Below the pieces are notes generated by a model. That model worked only from the letters and a program-made list of their open reading frames with translations. It did not search any database and was not told where the DNA came from. A stretch of DNA of 64,000 bases from Pseudobdellovibrionaceae bacterium (lineage in GTDB: Bacteria > Bdellovibrionota > Bdellovibrionia > Bdellovibrionales > UBA1609): positions 1 to 64,000 of the forward strand of contig JABJQG010000053.1 in assembly GCA_018663505.1 (NCBI GenBank), given 5' to 3'. A program made the translations under genes and the position numbers. This document shows positions 26,433 through 35,237 of the stretch, in pieces (within the stretch, counting starts at the first letter, position 1; the number at the start of each line of letters is the position of its first letter).

Positions 26433-26456
26433 TAAAAAAGGATTAATTGTTAATCC
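26433..26456 (-). terminator. Rho-independent terminator, minus strand
   Basis: On the minus strand GGATTAA-CAA-TTAATCC (26440-26456) forms a perfect seven-bp stem with a three-base loop and is followed by six T. It lies about 55 bases downstream of the small gene at 26513-26785 and would end its transcript before the zinc operon. Confidence 0.8.
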
Positions 26457-26512
26457 ACCATAACAATGAGTGAATCTATTGCTGGTAAAGTAGAGAATCC
26501 TTTTTTGTACAA

Positions 26513-26785
26513 TTAACTAAATAACGGAGGAGCTCTTGGAGATGACTGGACAAGAAGGTTTGTCTTAAATACTAAAACACTTGGCGTAATAGTAAGTTTG
26601 AATTCAAATGGGCTAGAAATTTTAATATGGTTATCACCTGGCTCTATACCAGGCGAATGCGTTTGAAGTTCACAAATAACACAGTTATGTTGGGTGTGGT
26701 CTTCATCTACAAGTGTGTGTGACAATCCATGGAACTGGATTGCCATAAGTGAAAAGAAAAGGGCATATTGGATTAACCTACGCAT
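26513..26785 (-). CDS. small secreted protein with HXCXXC motif (DUF2946-like)
   Basis: This small product (about 90 residues) has a signal peptide (LIQYALFFSLMAIQFHGLSH) and the motif HNCVICELQTHSPG, then a short strand-rich end. This resembles the small DUF2946-type proteins often found next to metal uptake or efflux genes. The His/Cys cluster could bind zinc or copper. I prefer ATG 26785 to the TTG at 26812, but no strong ribosome site supports either. A palindrome GACCTAGGTC lies about 100 bases upstream of this ATG. Its closeness to the zinc operon supports a metal role. Confidence 0.6.
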   Translation of the reverse strand: MRRLIQYALFFSLMAIQFHGLSHTLVDEDHTQHNCVICELQTHSPGIEPGDNHIKISSPFEFKLTITPSVLVFKTNLLVQSSPRAPPLFS

Positions 26786-26887
26786 ATATCGTTTGTATGC
26801 TTTTTGGAGCAAAATAGGAAGCTCTTTTACTGTATTATAATTAAGCTTTCTTAATTTCCCCTGAGGGTTTACCAGCCTCCTGACTAA

Positions 26888-26897
26888 GACCTAGGTC
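26888..26897. promoter_or_regulatory. GACCTAGGTC palindrome in a divergent promoter region
   Basis: A perfect ten-base palindrome between the small metal-motif gene (minus) and the gene at 26981 (plus). The same palindrome, extended to AAGACCTAGGTC in one orientation, occurs at 34481-34490 upstream of the porin gene. Two copies in two intergenic regions hint at a shared operator, but a ten-base match can also be chance. Confidence 0.3.
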
Positions 26898-26980
26898 CTA
26901 CAATGTTATTACCGAGACTCTTAGCTTATTCACATAGAGTTTTTGTTGCACAGTGCGCATTAAAAACTTTAAAATAAGTT

Positions 26981-28396
26981 ATGCCAAAAGATACAATGAG
27001 TCCCATAAGAAAAGCCCTTCAGATTAACCTAGATGACCAAGTCTATGGATCCTTTGCCGAAATCGGCGCAGGACAGGAGGTGGCTCGTCATTTCTTTCAG
27101 GCGGGCCGCGCATCACATACCGTTGCTAAATCCATGTCGGCTTATGATATGAAATTTAGTGATGAAATTTATGGTCGTGAAGATAGCGGACGCTATGTTG
27201 TGGAATCACGACTTCTAAAAATGTTAGAAAAGGAATTTTTATTGCTCAAAGAACGTCTACTAGAAAAACGAGGTGATGAAACTTGCTTTTTTTCCTTTGC
27301 ATCTACAGTAACCACTTCATCAAACACCAAAGGAGCACGATGCCATGGTTGGATTGGTGTTTGCTACCAGCTTCGCCCAGGAGGACCAACAAATAAAATT
27401 ATCTTACATTTAAATATGAAAGATAAGTTTCGTTTACAACAACAAGAAGCCCTTGGTGTTTTAGGTGTAAATCTAATACATGCCGCATTTTACCGTTATG
27501 AAAAAAAAGTAGATCTCATAAACTCGCTTACTGATAACCTTAGCCCCGACCGTGTAGAAATAGATATGATTCGATCTGAAGGTGTTGATTTAAAGCATAT
27601 TGATAATCGATTATTATCACTAGAGCTTGTTCGACAAGGCTTTACCGACGCTGTCCTGTTTGCCCCTAATGGAAAAGTGGTACAGGCTGCAGAGGCACTA
27701 CATGGCCAAGCCGTTCTACTACAGCGTGGGACATTCCGTCCAGTAACAAAAACTAATATGCTACTTATAGATCACAGTTTAGAGGAAATAAAAAATGATA
27801 ATCTAGAAAAAAAGCCCATGGCCATTTTAGAGCTCACCATGCATTTACTAAACACCTCTACAGATCCTTCCGCAACTGTGACCATTGATCAAAAAGATTT
27901 TTTAGATCGTGTTGAGACACTAACTCTTCTTGGTCACCACGTACTTATTTCAAATTTCTTTTACTTTTACCAACTCAAAGAATACTTAAGACGCTGTACT
28001 AAAGAAGAAGTTTATATGACTATTGGAGCACCACTACTGGATAAGTTATTCAATAATGAATACTACAAAAAGCTACCTCACGGAATCCTTGGAGCTTTTG
28101 GTAATTTATTCGATAGCAAAACTAAACTTTTGGTTTTTCCTTATAAAGATAATGACATCTGTCTAACTTCCCAAGCCTTTTCTCCAGAACCATCCCTCTA
28201 TCACCTTTATAAGCATCTATTTGAAAACAAGTTTATTAAAGATATTTCTAATTGTGACAACATCGACACTACTGTTCACTCTTCCAATATCCGACAAATG
28301 CTAGAAGAAAATGATCCTAATTGGGAGGATCTGGTTCCCGACATTGCACGGGATCATATCAAAAAAAAGAAGCTTTTTGGTTTAGGTGAGAAATAA
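26981..28396 (+). CDS. conserved protein of unknown function, 471 aa
   Basis: The protein opens with SPIRKALQINLDDQVYGSFA and continues EIGAGQEVARHFFQAGRAS. I recognise this as a conserved start of a widespread soluble protein family that databases have often mislabelled (for example as a TonB receptor); its function is not known to me. No signal peptide or membrane helix is present, so it is cytoplasmic. The middle has a segment LELTMHLLNTSTDPSATVTI and the end is basic (DHIKKKKLFG). It is followed after two bases by a membrane protein, so the two form an operon. Confidence 0.85.
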   Translation: MPKDTMSPIRKALQINLDDQVYGSFAEIGAGQEVARHFFQAGRASHTVAKSMSAYDMKFSDEIYGREDSGRYVVESRLLKMLEKEFLLLKERLLEKRGDETCFFSFASTVTTSSNTKGARCHGWIGVCYQLRPGGPTNKIILHLNMKDKFRLQQQEALGVLGVNLIHAAFYRYEKKVDLINSLTDNLSPDRVEIDMIRSEGVDLKHIDNRLLSLELVRQGFTDAVLFAPNGKVVQAAEALHGQAVLLQRGTFRPVTKTNMLLIDHSLEEIKNDNLEKKPMAILELTMHLLNTSTDPSATVTIDQKDFLDRVETLTLLGHHVLISNFFYFYQLKEYLRRCTKEEVYMTIGAPLLDKLFNNEYYKKLPHGILGAFGNLFDSKTKLLVFPYKDNDICLTSQAFSPEPSLYHLYKHLFENKFIKDISNCDNIDTTVHSSNIRQMLEENDPNWEDLVPDIARDHIKKKKLFGLGEK

Positions 28397-28398
28397 AT

Positions 28399-29082
28399 AT
28401 GTCTAGTTTTTTAAAGATTTTAAATTTAACTAAAATTGCCCTCCTCCTTTTACTCAGCTTTAGTATGGTCGCACAAGACGACGACGGTCTTCAAGAGTTA
28501 CAAAATATCCGTAATCAGCAAATGAAACAAGCTGGAGACCTGCAGAAGTATGTTCAAAAAATGCAAGAGGAAGGTAAAATTCCAAATACAAATGCTGATC
28601 CTTCTCGCCAACAACAACCTCAAATGGGTAACGTACCTCAATTTACTAATGAAAAAGATATCTTTGGTAATACCGAAGGGGGGGCGGACCCTTTAGCAGA
28701 TAAGCTGGAGGGCATACAAAAAGGTCTGGGGCTAAGTGACGAAAATGTAAACTCTGGAAAACAATTATTTGCTAAATATATTAAACCCATTCTTAATAAA
28801 GTTATATCCATTGTCCAGAATCCTAATGTGTTAGGGAGACTCATGGAAATGATGGAACTTAATCGACAAAAAAAAATGTACCTTTTTCAATTTGGATTTA
28901 TTGTTTTTATATTCTTTTTTAGAATATACATAAATGGAAAAGCAAAAAAATGGACACAAAAACTAAAAAACTTTTTTATTGTCTTTGCTACATATATTTT
29001 TGGATCTACCTTAGTCGTACCCATCATTGTTTATAGAGGCTACTATACTCGACTACTGAAAGCCATATACGAGGCCCTCTAG
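28399..29082 (+). CDS. hypothetical membrane protein with a Gln-rich periplasmic part
   Basis: The 227-residue product has a signal-like helix (LTKIALLLLLSFSMVA), a Gln/Asn-rich polar stretch (QELQNIRNQQMKQAGDLQKY to about residue 90) and a short helical region. Two membrane helices lie near the C-terminus (FQFGFIVFIFFFRIYI; FFIVFATYIFGSTLVVPIIV). I do not recognise it. It starts two bases after the conserved gene at 26981 and is probably cotranscribed; the pair may act together. Confidence 0.75.
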   Translation: MSSFLKILNLTKIALLLLLSFSMVAQDDDGLQELQNIRNQQMKQAGDLQKYVQKMQEEGKIPNTNADPSRQQQPQMGNVPQFTNEKDIFGNTEGGADPLADKLEGIQKGLGLSDENVNSGKQLFAKYIKPILNKVISIVQNPNVLGRLMEMMELNRQKKMYLFQFGFIVFIFFFRIYINGKAKKWTQKLKNFFIVFATYIFGSTLVVPIIVYRGYYTRLLKAIYEAL

Positions 29083-29097
29083 CTCTGCTTATTGTAA

Positions 29098-30600
29098 TCA
29101 GGAGCTTTCGACGAACTCTGATAACGCCTGCACTAATTGTCCATTTCCACCCGGCTCTAAAAGTACACCTGTGGGAATATCTTTCCACGCATAAATATCA
29201 AAGTGTATCCAAGGCACTCCCTTAACAAAAACTTCTAAAAATAAGGCTGCATTCATTGCTCCACCAAATCCATTTACACTATTAACCATATCGGCTTTAA
29301 TGGAATTGAATTTAGCTCTATGAGGTTGGTAAAGTGGCATACGCCAACATGGTTCTGCACTTTCATGCAACGCCCGATCCATTTTTTGTGATAGCTTATC
29401 ATCATTAGAAAAATAACCAGCAACATCAGTGCCTAGGGTCGCCTTGATTGCTCCAGTGAGTGTAGCCACATTAATAACATATTCCGGTTTTTCTTTCTGA
29501 GTCACTGCCACATCTAGTACATCAGCTAAAACTAACCGCCCTTCTGCATCAGTGTTATCAACTTCAATGGAAATGCCAGATCGTCCTACATAAATGTCAC
29601 CAGGCCTAAATGCATCTCTGGAAATGGAGTTCTCACAAATACCTATATAAAAATCCATAGCTTTTTTGGGCTGAGTCATTCCTACCATATGTGCGAGGCC
29701 CATTACCGAAGCCGACCCGCCCATATCTTTTTTCATATTTCTAATTCCACTAGAGGGTTTTATGTTTAACCCCCCTGTATCAAAAGTCACACCCTTACCA
29801 ACAAAAGCAATGGGAGTGGATTTTTTTGCAGGCCTATACGACACCTTTACCATCACAGGTGGATGTTTTGCCCCCTGGCCTACTGCAAGCATCAAACCCA
29901 TGTTTTCTTTTTTTAATCGTGCTTCATTCCAAATTTCAACATCCATATTTTTAAACTGTACAAAATGAGCTCTTGCCCATTGAGCATAACTTTTTGGTGT
30001 TAAATGGTTTGTAGGCAGATTCACTAGGTGGCGAGCTACATTTACTCCTGTACCCACTGCGCTTGCGTGTAAAATCTCTTTCTTAGTCACTTGTCCTTTT
30101 TCTTTAGACATAGTGACCTGTGGCTGCTTAATTCGACCTGAGTCTTTAAAGCTATAAGCGCCAATTTCTAAACCAATAAGCATGGCCTGGATATCTTCAG
30201 ATTTTGCATCAAACAAAACTACGTTATTAAAATCTAATCCTCTTTGAGCCTTAACCACGGAACCCATTTGATCCCTTACTAAACCATAACGGCTTGGTTT
30301 TAGAGCCCCCCTGTGGTTCGTCTTAAATAACTTAGATTCTCGATTTTCAAGGAGATAAAATCTAACAACATGTACAAAGCCTCTTTCATTTTGAAAAACT
30401 TCAAATACTTTTTTAGATTCTTTAAGCAGTTGTAGCTGCCAGGGTTCCAATACTTTTTTTAATTCTCTATTTTGCTTTAAATTATTTTTATGAAAGAAGT
30501 AAAACGAAAAAATGCCAGTCCCTTTAGAACTGGCATTTTTTTTATTAAATTTAAAACTTTCTAACCACGGTTTTTCAACTTGTTTTAAAGTTCGAATCAT
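29098..30600 (-). CDS. M17 leucyl aminopeptidase family protein
   Basis: The 500-residue product has an N-terminal M17 domain and a catalytic C-terminal domain. The metal/catalytic motifs are GKGVTFDTGGLNIKPS with the essential Lys, KKDMGGSASVMG and NTDAEGRLVLADVL. It removes N-terminal residues from peptides in the cytoplasm using two metal ions. It follows the FKBP gene by 20 bases. The odd point is a terminator-like hairpin inside its codons 21-31; the ATG at 30600 has AAGGA about 11 bases upstream and no later Met precedes the domain core, so I keep it. Confidence 0.9.
   Translation of the reverse strand: MIRTLKQVEKPWLESFKFNKKNASSKGTGIFSFYFFHKNNLKQNRELKKVLEPWQLQLLKESKKVFEVFQNERGFVHVVRFYLLENRESKLFKTNHRGALKPSRYGLVRDQMGSVVKAQRGLDFNNVVLFDAKSEDIQAMLIGLEIGAYSFKDSGRIKQPQVTMSKEKGQVTKKEILHASAVGTGVNVARHLVNLPTNHLTPKSYAQWARAHFVQFKNMDVEIWNEARLKKENMGLMLAVGQGAKHPPVMVKVSYRPAKKSTPIAFVGKGVTFDTGGLNIKPSSGIRNMKKDMGGSASVMGLAHMVGMTQPKKAMDFYIGICENSISRDAFRPGDIYVGRSGISIEVDNTDAEGRLVLADVLDVAVTQKEKPEYVINVATLTGAIKATLGTDVAGYFSNDDKLSQKMDRALHESAEPCWRMPLYQPHRAKFNSIKADMVNSVNGFGGAMNAALFLEVFVKGVPWIHFDIYAWKDIPTGVLLEPGGNGQLVQALSEFVESS
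30507..30541. terminator. terminator-like hairpin inside the 5' coding region of the aminopeptidase
   Basis: A perfect 13-bp inverted repeat, AAAAAATGCCAGT (30507-30519) and ACTGGCATTTTTT (30529-30541), has a nine-base loop. On the minus strand it gives a GC stem followed by six T, the form of a Rho-independent terminator, placed 60-95 bases into the coding sequence and about 80 bases after the FKBP stop. It may end part of the FKBP transcripts or act as an attenuator relieved by translation. Confidence 0.75.
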
Positions 30601-30620
30601 TTTTAATCTTGTCCTTTAGA

Positions 30621-31388
30621 TTATTTTTTTGGTTTTTTTCCTTGTGCATCCATAGCTTTTTTAATGTGCTTTTGTAGGTCTAATTTCTTACCTGCAGCAG
30701 CCGCATCTACGATTTCTAATAGCTCTACATCAAAAAGTAAAACAGAGTTTGGAGGAATTCCTGGGCGACCAGAAGGGCCATAAGCAATATCAGCAGGAAT
30801 AGTTAACTGCCACTTAGAACCAACAGGCATAAGTAATAGTGCTTCTGTCCAGCCTTTTATAACGCCATTTACAGGAAACTCAGCAGGTTTATTTCTTTTG
30901 TAAGAGCTATCAAATTCTTTTCCAGAAGTTAATGTCCCTTTGTAATGAACCTTTACTGTGTCTGTAGCTTTAGGCACAGGACCGCTTCCTTTTGTGATGA
31001 CTTTATAAAGAAGTCCACTATCTAATTTAGTAACACCGTCGGCTGTTGCAGCTTTAGCTAAAAACGCAGCACCATCAGTTTTATTTTTCTCGCCATCTTT
31101 TTTACGTTTTTCCATGCGCATTTTTTGCATATTAGTCATAGCTTCTTGCATTTCTTCACGAGTCATTCGAGAGTCTTTACCTTCTCTAGCTTCTTCAATG
31201 GATTGAGCCATCATTTTAATATCCACGTCTACTTCTTGAGCTTTTAGGTTTTTACCAATCTGCTGCCCAATAGCATAAGAGACTTTTTGCACATCCGTTT
31301 TTGGGTCACTTGCTGGTAAGCAAGAAATTAGTGTTGTTGTAACAAACACTACTGCTGCTACTTTTAATGCTGAGTTAATTGACTTCAT
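30621..31388 (-). CDS. FKBP-type peptidyl-prolyl isomerase lipoprotein (Mip/FklB-like)
   Basis: The 255-residue product has a lipoprotein signal (AAVVFVTTTLISC, lipid Cys23) and an N-terminal dimerisation domain (VSYAIGQQIGKNLKAQEVDV to about residue 95). The C-terminal FKBP domain follows (TDTVKVHYKGTLTSGKEFDS, FPVNGVIKGWTEALLLMPVG, IPADIAYGPSGRPGIPPNSV) with its binding-pocket aromatics intact. It folds proline-containing envelope proteins. The Lys-rich tail (KKLDLQKHIKKAMDAQGKK) is unusual. The aminopeptidase gene follows in the same direction. Confidence 0.93.
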   Translation of the reverse strand: MKSINSALKVAAVVFVTTTLISCLPASDPKTDVQKVSYAIGQQIGKNLKAQEVDVDIKMMAQSIEEAREGKDSRMTREEMQEAMTNMQKMRMEKRKKDGEKNKTDGAAFLAKAATADGVTKLDSGLLYKVITKGSGPVPKATDTVKVHYKGTLTSGKEFDSSYKRNKPAEFPVNGVIKGWTEALLLMPVGSKWQLTIPADIAYGPSGRPGIPPNSVLLFDVELLEIVDAAAAGKKLDLQKHIKKAMDAQGKKPKK

Positions 31389-31806
31389 AAGTAAAGCTCC
31401 TTCAAATTCCTGTTTAAGTTTAAATATTTAGCTATTAAAATAGATTAATAATCTTTTGTAAAGGGAAAGCTCTAAGTGCATAATTTCAGATGCAAACAGT
31501 CATGCCCCATCACACACAATAGCTCAATTGGCGAGCACACAAGCCCTCTCCATTGACCATTACACTTTGAAATTTTATGGAACATTGATCACACCTACAA
31601 CCCCTCAAACGGGACTACTGCTTCACAAGTCAAAGCAGCGTATGACATTAACCGTATAAAAATAGCTTAACTCTTCTATTGTAGAAACTCTTGAATAGTT
31701 ATTTGTTTTACAAAGTGCCCATAATTGACTGATTTTTCACAGTTTTCTTGGTTTAAAGGGAGCTGAAGCAGGCCTTAGCTGGCATAAATCTTGTAAGAGT
31801 TTTAAT
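31389..31806. other. 418-base gap, possibly with a decayed coding fragment
   Basis: Promoters for both divergent flanking genes must lie here. No intact gene is present. At 31557-31670 on the plus strand an open stretch of 37 codons reads LHFEILWNIDHTYNPSNG then TTASQVKAAYDINRIKIA and a stop, protein-like in composition but without a start; it could be a remnant or chance. Confidence 0.35.
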
Positions 31807-32472
31807 ATGAGAAAATCGAAATTCAGCATTCTAATTTCACTTGTATCTGTACTGATGCTGTTTTCCCTTACGTCTTGGTCTGCAAGCGATGCGCCTGTGT
31901 CCACTTCTGACTCAGCTAAAAACTCTCAAGAGTCAAACGACATGGGACTCTTAGAGCAAACCTATGCCCATAAAGTCATCGAAGCCCCATATACTCACTG
32001 TGTGACTCAAGCAGATAATTACACCCAATTTCGTACTTTAGATATTTATTGCACTACATATGACCCCTCCAAAAATCCCCACCTTAAGGCAGAGTTCACT
32101 GTAAAGTTTGGTAACAAAACCGTTTCTTTTTATGCCGAAGACCATATTGAATCTACCAATGAGGGGTACTACGCATATAGCTTTAAACTCAGGCACTACA
32201 CAGGTTTTCAGGGCAAAAAGTGGAATAATAGTATTTTTGAAATCACATACGCTCTAGATAGTAAGTTAATACAAGATGGGTTTAGCCCGTGCCGTTCTTC
32301 AAGAATTCCTTCTTCTCCTAACAACCCTGACACCCTATCTGATGACTCCTGCAAAGTAAGTGAAGCCAACGATACCTCTTGGACTTATTTTGAGCGTTTA
32401 CCTCAAGAAGAAAATCGTAGTCAAAGCAGAGTATTACCTAATGATAATACTCCTGAACTTGAATCAAACTAA
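31807..32472 (+). CDS. hypothetical secreted protein, 221 aa
   Basis: I do not recognise the family. It has a clear signal peptide (ILISLVSVLMLFSLTSWSA), then a Ser/Asp-rich linker of about 30 residues. A strand-rich domain follows with Cys in THCVTQ, IYCTTY, SPCRSS and DSCKVS (two likely disulfides). The C-terminus is polar and disordered-looking. It has no operon partner. The Ser/Asn/Asp-rich ends suggest a surface or secreted role. Confidence 0.75.
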   Translation: MRKSKFSILISLVSVLMLFSLTSWSASDAPVSTSDSAKNSQESNDMGLLEQTYAHKVIEAPYTHCVTQADNYTQFRTLDIYCTTYDPSKNPHLKAEFTVKFGNKTVSFYAEDHIESTNEGYYAYSFKLRHYTGFQGKKWNNSIFEITYALDSKLIQDGFSPCRSSRIPSSPNNPDTLSDDSCKVSEANDTSWTYFERLPQEENRSQSRVLPNDNTPELESN

Positions 32473-32605
32473 ATAATTATTATTGAGCATAAAAAACATT
32501 AGTTAAACTCCACAAAATCCTATAGCTAAAATGAAAAGCCTCATTACTAGGGGAAATACTTAAAAAGCCCATTGTAGATGGCGACAGAGAGCCTCGAGCA
32601 ATTTC

Positions 32606-33067
32606 TCAAATTTTAATTACAGGGTTTTGCCTTTTGCAGGTTTTGGAATCAAAAGTTTTCTCAACAGGCTCTTCTGGCATATAAAGCTCTGTGGATTCGC
32701 TAATTTCTAAATCCAACTGGACCGTCAAAGCCATTCTTGTGGTCTCCACAAAACTACCCATATAGTCCTTACCGTAATAAAGATCTCCTCTAAGAGTCCC
32801 TTTAAAAGCTGTTTTTTCACAATAAGCCCTATAAGTAGAATTTCTTCTTGGTCCCTGGTCGGGCACTAAAATCACCTTGTTGTCCGCAAGTATTCCCTGT
32901 TCTGGAAACTCCACATCATAATAATAAGTGCTTCCATTTTTTTCGTTTTGTCGCATTCTCACTAATGTAGATGCACCGTTGTCTTCACAAAGAAAATCTC
33001 CTGAAATATTTGGACATGCCCACAATATATTCGGCAAACAAAAAAACATAAAAATTAAAAATTTCAT
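32606..33067 (-). CDS. hypothetical secreted protein, 153 aa
   Basis: I start it at ATG 33067, where AGGGGAGAGGG precedes the codon and the signal peptide MKFLIFMFFCLPNILWA begins at once, rather than at 33118. The mature chain starts CPNISGDFLCEDNGAS and has further Cys (RAYCEKT, SKTCKRQ), giving two likely disulfides. A pattern of strands follows (YYYDVEFPEQGILADNKVIL), suggesting a small beta-sandwich. Family unknown. Confidence 0.75.
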   Translation of the reverse strand: MKFLIFMFFCLPNILWACPNISGDFLCEDNGASTLVRMRQNEKNGSTYYYDVEFPEQGILADNKVILVPDQGPRRNSTYRAYCEKTAFKGTLRGDLYYGKDYMGSFVETTRMALTVQLDLEISESTELYMPEEPVEKTFDSKTCKRQNPVIKI

Positions 33068-33278
33068 TCCCTCTCCCCTTGTTTTTAATGATATTAGAGT
33101 AAAACAAAAGGCTATCACTTATTTGTGGCTGGTCAATGGTGCTAACGCGGCTCAACTTTTTTCTTTTTTCTCAAGGCATACCTTTCTTCTTCCTCTAATT
33201 CGCTTCCTATGGTCTAGGCGCATACAATCCTGTTCCCAAAGTCGCGTTAGCCCACTCTGAGCTTCAACACTGGACAAT

Positions 33279-33312
33279 AAAAAAAAGCCCGGGATAACCC
33301 AGGCTTTTTTAC
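33279..33312. terminator. bidirectional terminator after the porin gene
   Basis: GCCCGGG (33287-33293) and CCCAGGC (33298-33304) pair over ATAA with one mismatch. The stem is flanked by an A-run upstream and a T-run downstream, so it can work on both strands. It ends the minus-strand porin gene, about 35 bases after its stop. Confidence 0.85.
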
Positions 33313-33337
33313 TTTTGAAACAATTAGTTTCTAGGAC

Positions 33338-34408
33338 TTAGAAATTAGCAGCCCATTGAATTGTCATTCCAGATTTAGCATCATCAGAACCAGCAACTAC
33401 CGGACCTGTTGTAGCATCACCAGTTGCATAAAGAGTGGCTGTGTAATATTCAAAAGTGATATTACAACCTTCGTCTTTATTAAAACCAACGGCTAATAAA
33501 GTTTTAGAACTAGGTAAACTTAAAGCTAATGCCTCAGCAGTCATTTGTTGAGCTACACCAAAAGTAAATTTGTCCATTTTATGGCTAACTTCAATAGATG
33601 TTGCTGTAGGAGTTGCATCAACTGCCGCTCCAGCATTTGCGGTAAATGTAGAAATATTCTCCATTTGACCTGCCATCATATGCTCAAAGCCAACAGAAGT
33701 ATTTCCAAAAGTTGCATCTACACTAATTGCAGTTGCAGCAACTTCATTCTCAGTTCCAACAGTAAAAACAGACCTGTTAGTTTCAGCAAAGTTACTTAAC
33801 ATACCAACATTTGTGTTTACTGTAAAAGAATCACCTTTAAAAGCGTGAGAAAGAAAAAGACCATTACCACTGACTGTGTCAGCACCATCAGTTTCTGTCT
33901 TATTTTTGTCTCCATTAAAAAGGTACAAGCCAAAAGATAATCCTGCGTCTTTTAGGTGATAAGCTGCCTGAATAACATTTTCAGTAGTCTCACCAAACTC
34001 TAAAGTTAGAGGGTCAGAAACCATCACTGTGTTATAAGTACCAAATGGAACAATTTTACGGCCAAGGTTCATTTCTAAAGCGCCGTCCAACATCTTTCTA
34101 GTTAAATAAGCTTCTTCAACCCACTGCATATTAGTGTCAGTACTTGCGTCTGCTCCCTTATCTTCAAACAATAGAACCATAGTTCCTGTTAAAGTTGGGT
34201 TAACTTGAGCTTTAATACCAAGCTGAGCTGTAGCTAAAGCTATATCACTTTTTGCTCCGGCATCTTTATCGTAAGTGTCACCAGATGTAGTGCTTAATTC
34301 TACTTCAACTAGTCCTTCTACTGTTACTTTTGATTCTGCGTTTACTGATGCAGAAAAAATCAGGGCTGCCGTTAGAGCAACTAATTTTGTCGTCATTGTT
34401 GTTTTCAT
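33338..34408 (-). CDS. LbtU-like outer-membrane porin
   Basis: I take ATG 34408 (AAGGAG six bases before) as the start. The signal peptide is TKLVALTAALIFSASVNA. The mature chain of about 335 residues alternates polar and aromatic residues throughout, with the early VTVEGLVEVELSTTSG and ALEMNLGRKIVPFGTYNTVM segments and a final strand ending in AANF with a terminal Phe, the usual barrel signal. The pattern fits the LbtU family named for a Legionella siderophore porin; the true solute is unknown. Low Cys, high Thr/Ala. Strong terminator downstream, so it is probably highly expressed. Confidence 0.8.
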   Translation of the reverse strand: MKTTMTTKLVALTAALIFSASVNAESKVTVEGLVEVELSTTSGDTYDKDAGAKSDIALATAQLGIKAQVNPTLTGTMVLLFEDKGADASTDTNMQWVEEAYLTRKMLDGALEMNLGRKIVPFGTYNTVMVSDPLTLEFGETTENVIQAAYHLKDAGLSFGLYLFNGDKNKTETDGADTVSGNGLFLSHAFKGDSFTVNTNVGMLSNFAETNRSVFTVGTENEVAATAISVDATFGNTSVGFEHMMAGQMENISTFTANAGAAVDATPTATSIEVSHKMDKFTFGVAQQMTAEALALSLPSSKTLLAVGFNKDEGCNITFEYYTATLYATGDATTGPVVAGSDDAKSGMTIQWAANF

Positions 34409-34480
34409 GTTGTTCTCCTTATTAATGTTTATTAACATGCGTACACTTAATTTAAATTTTACTTACCAAATAATTGTCTC

Positions 34481-34490
34481 GACCTAGGTC
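34481..34490. promoter_or_regulatory. GACCTAGGTC palindrome upstream of the porin
   Basis: Second copy of the ten-base palindrome found at 26888-26897. It lies 73 bases upstream of the porin start, a spacing like that of the first copy from its minus-strand neighbour's frame start. Shared regulation is a guess. Confidence 0.3.
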
Positions 34491-34700
34491 TTCTTTGGCA
34501 ACCTTAAAAACACTAATCTAACAATAATCATGTGCTTTAGCTTAGCATTTACGCATTCTTTTAAACTTAGTGCCTCTGTGTTGATTTTTTAACCACCAGA
34601 CTGCACTAAGGTGCAAATTCACTGAACTATTTATGATTTTAACGAAAGCTTTGTACTTCATATTCACTTTCCTGAATAATAAATACTCATAGGAGACAAT

Positions 34701-35084
34701 GTGGATCGAGAGCAGATATTGATTGTGGATGAAGATGAAGCTGTACATAAAGAACTTAGGGATCTCATCGCCTCAAAGTTTCAACTAGAATGTGAACACT
34801 GTTTTGATAAAGATGATGCCATAAGCTTGTGCAAAGAAGATGTTTACAAACTCATTATTGTGGATCCCCTACTTCCTAGCACTTATGACGGCGAAGACTT
34901 TATTAAGGAGCAACGCCAGTTTTATAGCATTAACGAAAAAACACCTATGATTTTATTTACTGAAGATATCGATTTTGTAAAACGGATCACCGAAACGTAC
35001 CAAAACATTCACCCCGAGACAAAACAAGGGGCCTTTAGCAAAATACTAGCACCCATTGAACAGGCACTTAAAGAAAAACGCTAG
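34701..35084 (+). CDS. single-domain response-regulator receiver protein
   Basis: The 127-residue CheY-like domain has the acidic start ILIVDEDEA (phosphate pocket), the phospho-acceptor Asp in LIIVDPLLPS (near residue 54) and a switch-region Thr/Ser in MILFTEDID. The usual conserved Lys near the end appears replaced or shifted (FSKILAPIEQ), so signalling may be altered. It starts at GTG with AGGAG six bases upstream. No output domain and no kinase adjacent. Confidence 0.8.
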   Translation: MDREQILIVDEDEAVHKELRDLIASKFQLECEHCFDKDDAISLCKEDVYKLIIVDPLLPSTYDGEDFIKEQRQFYSINEKTPMILFTEDIDFVKRITETYQNIHPETKQGAFSKILAPIEQALKEKR

Positions 35085-35237
35085 TGCAGCTACCCTAACA
35101 AAAAGGTCTGCTCAAACAAATTAATTAGTGCAATAAGATACCGATGAAGAATGCAATATTCTGGACATAATCAAATGAGCTGGATTTTACTAAATAGCTC
35201 AAAAGTCTTACTGCCGTGATAATTCTGAACAGTTAAT

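Noticed and set aside
31557-31670. Open 37-codon stretch resembling a protein end
   Set aside because: No start, no ribosome site, and two overlapping frames are open here, so chance cannot be excluded; noted only in the gap entry.
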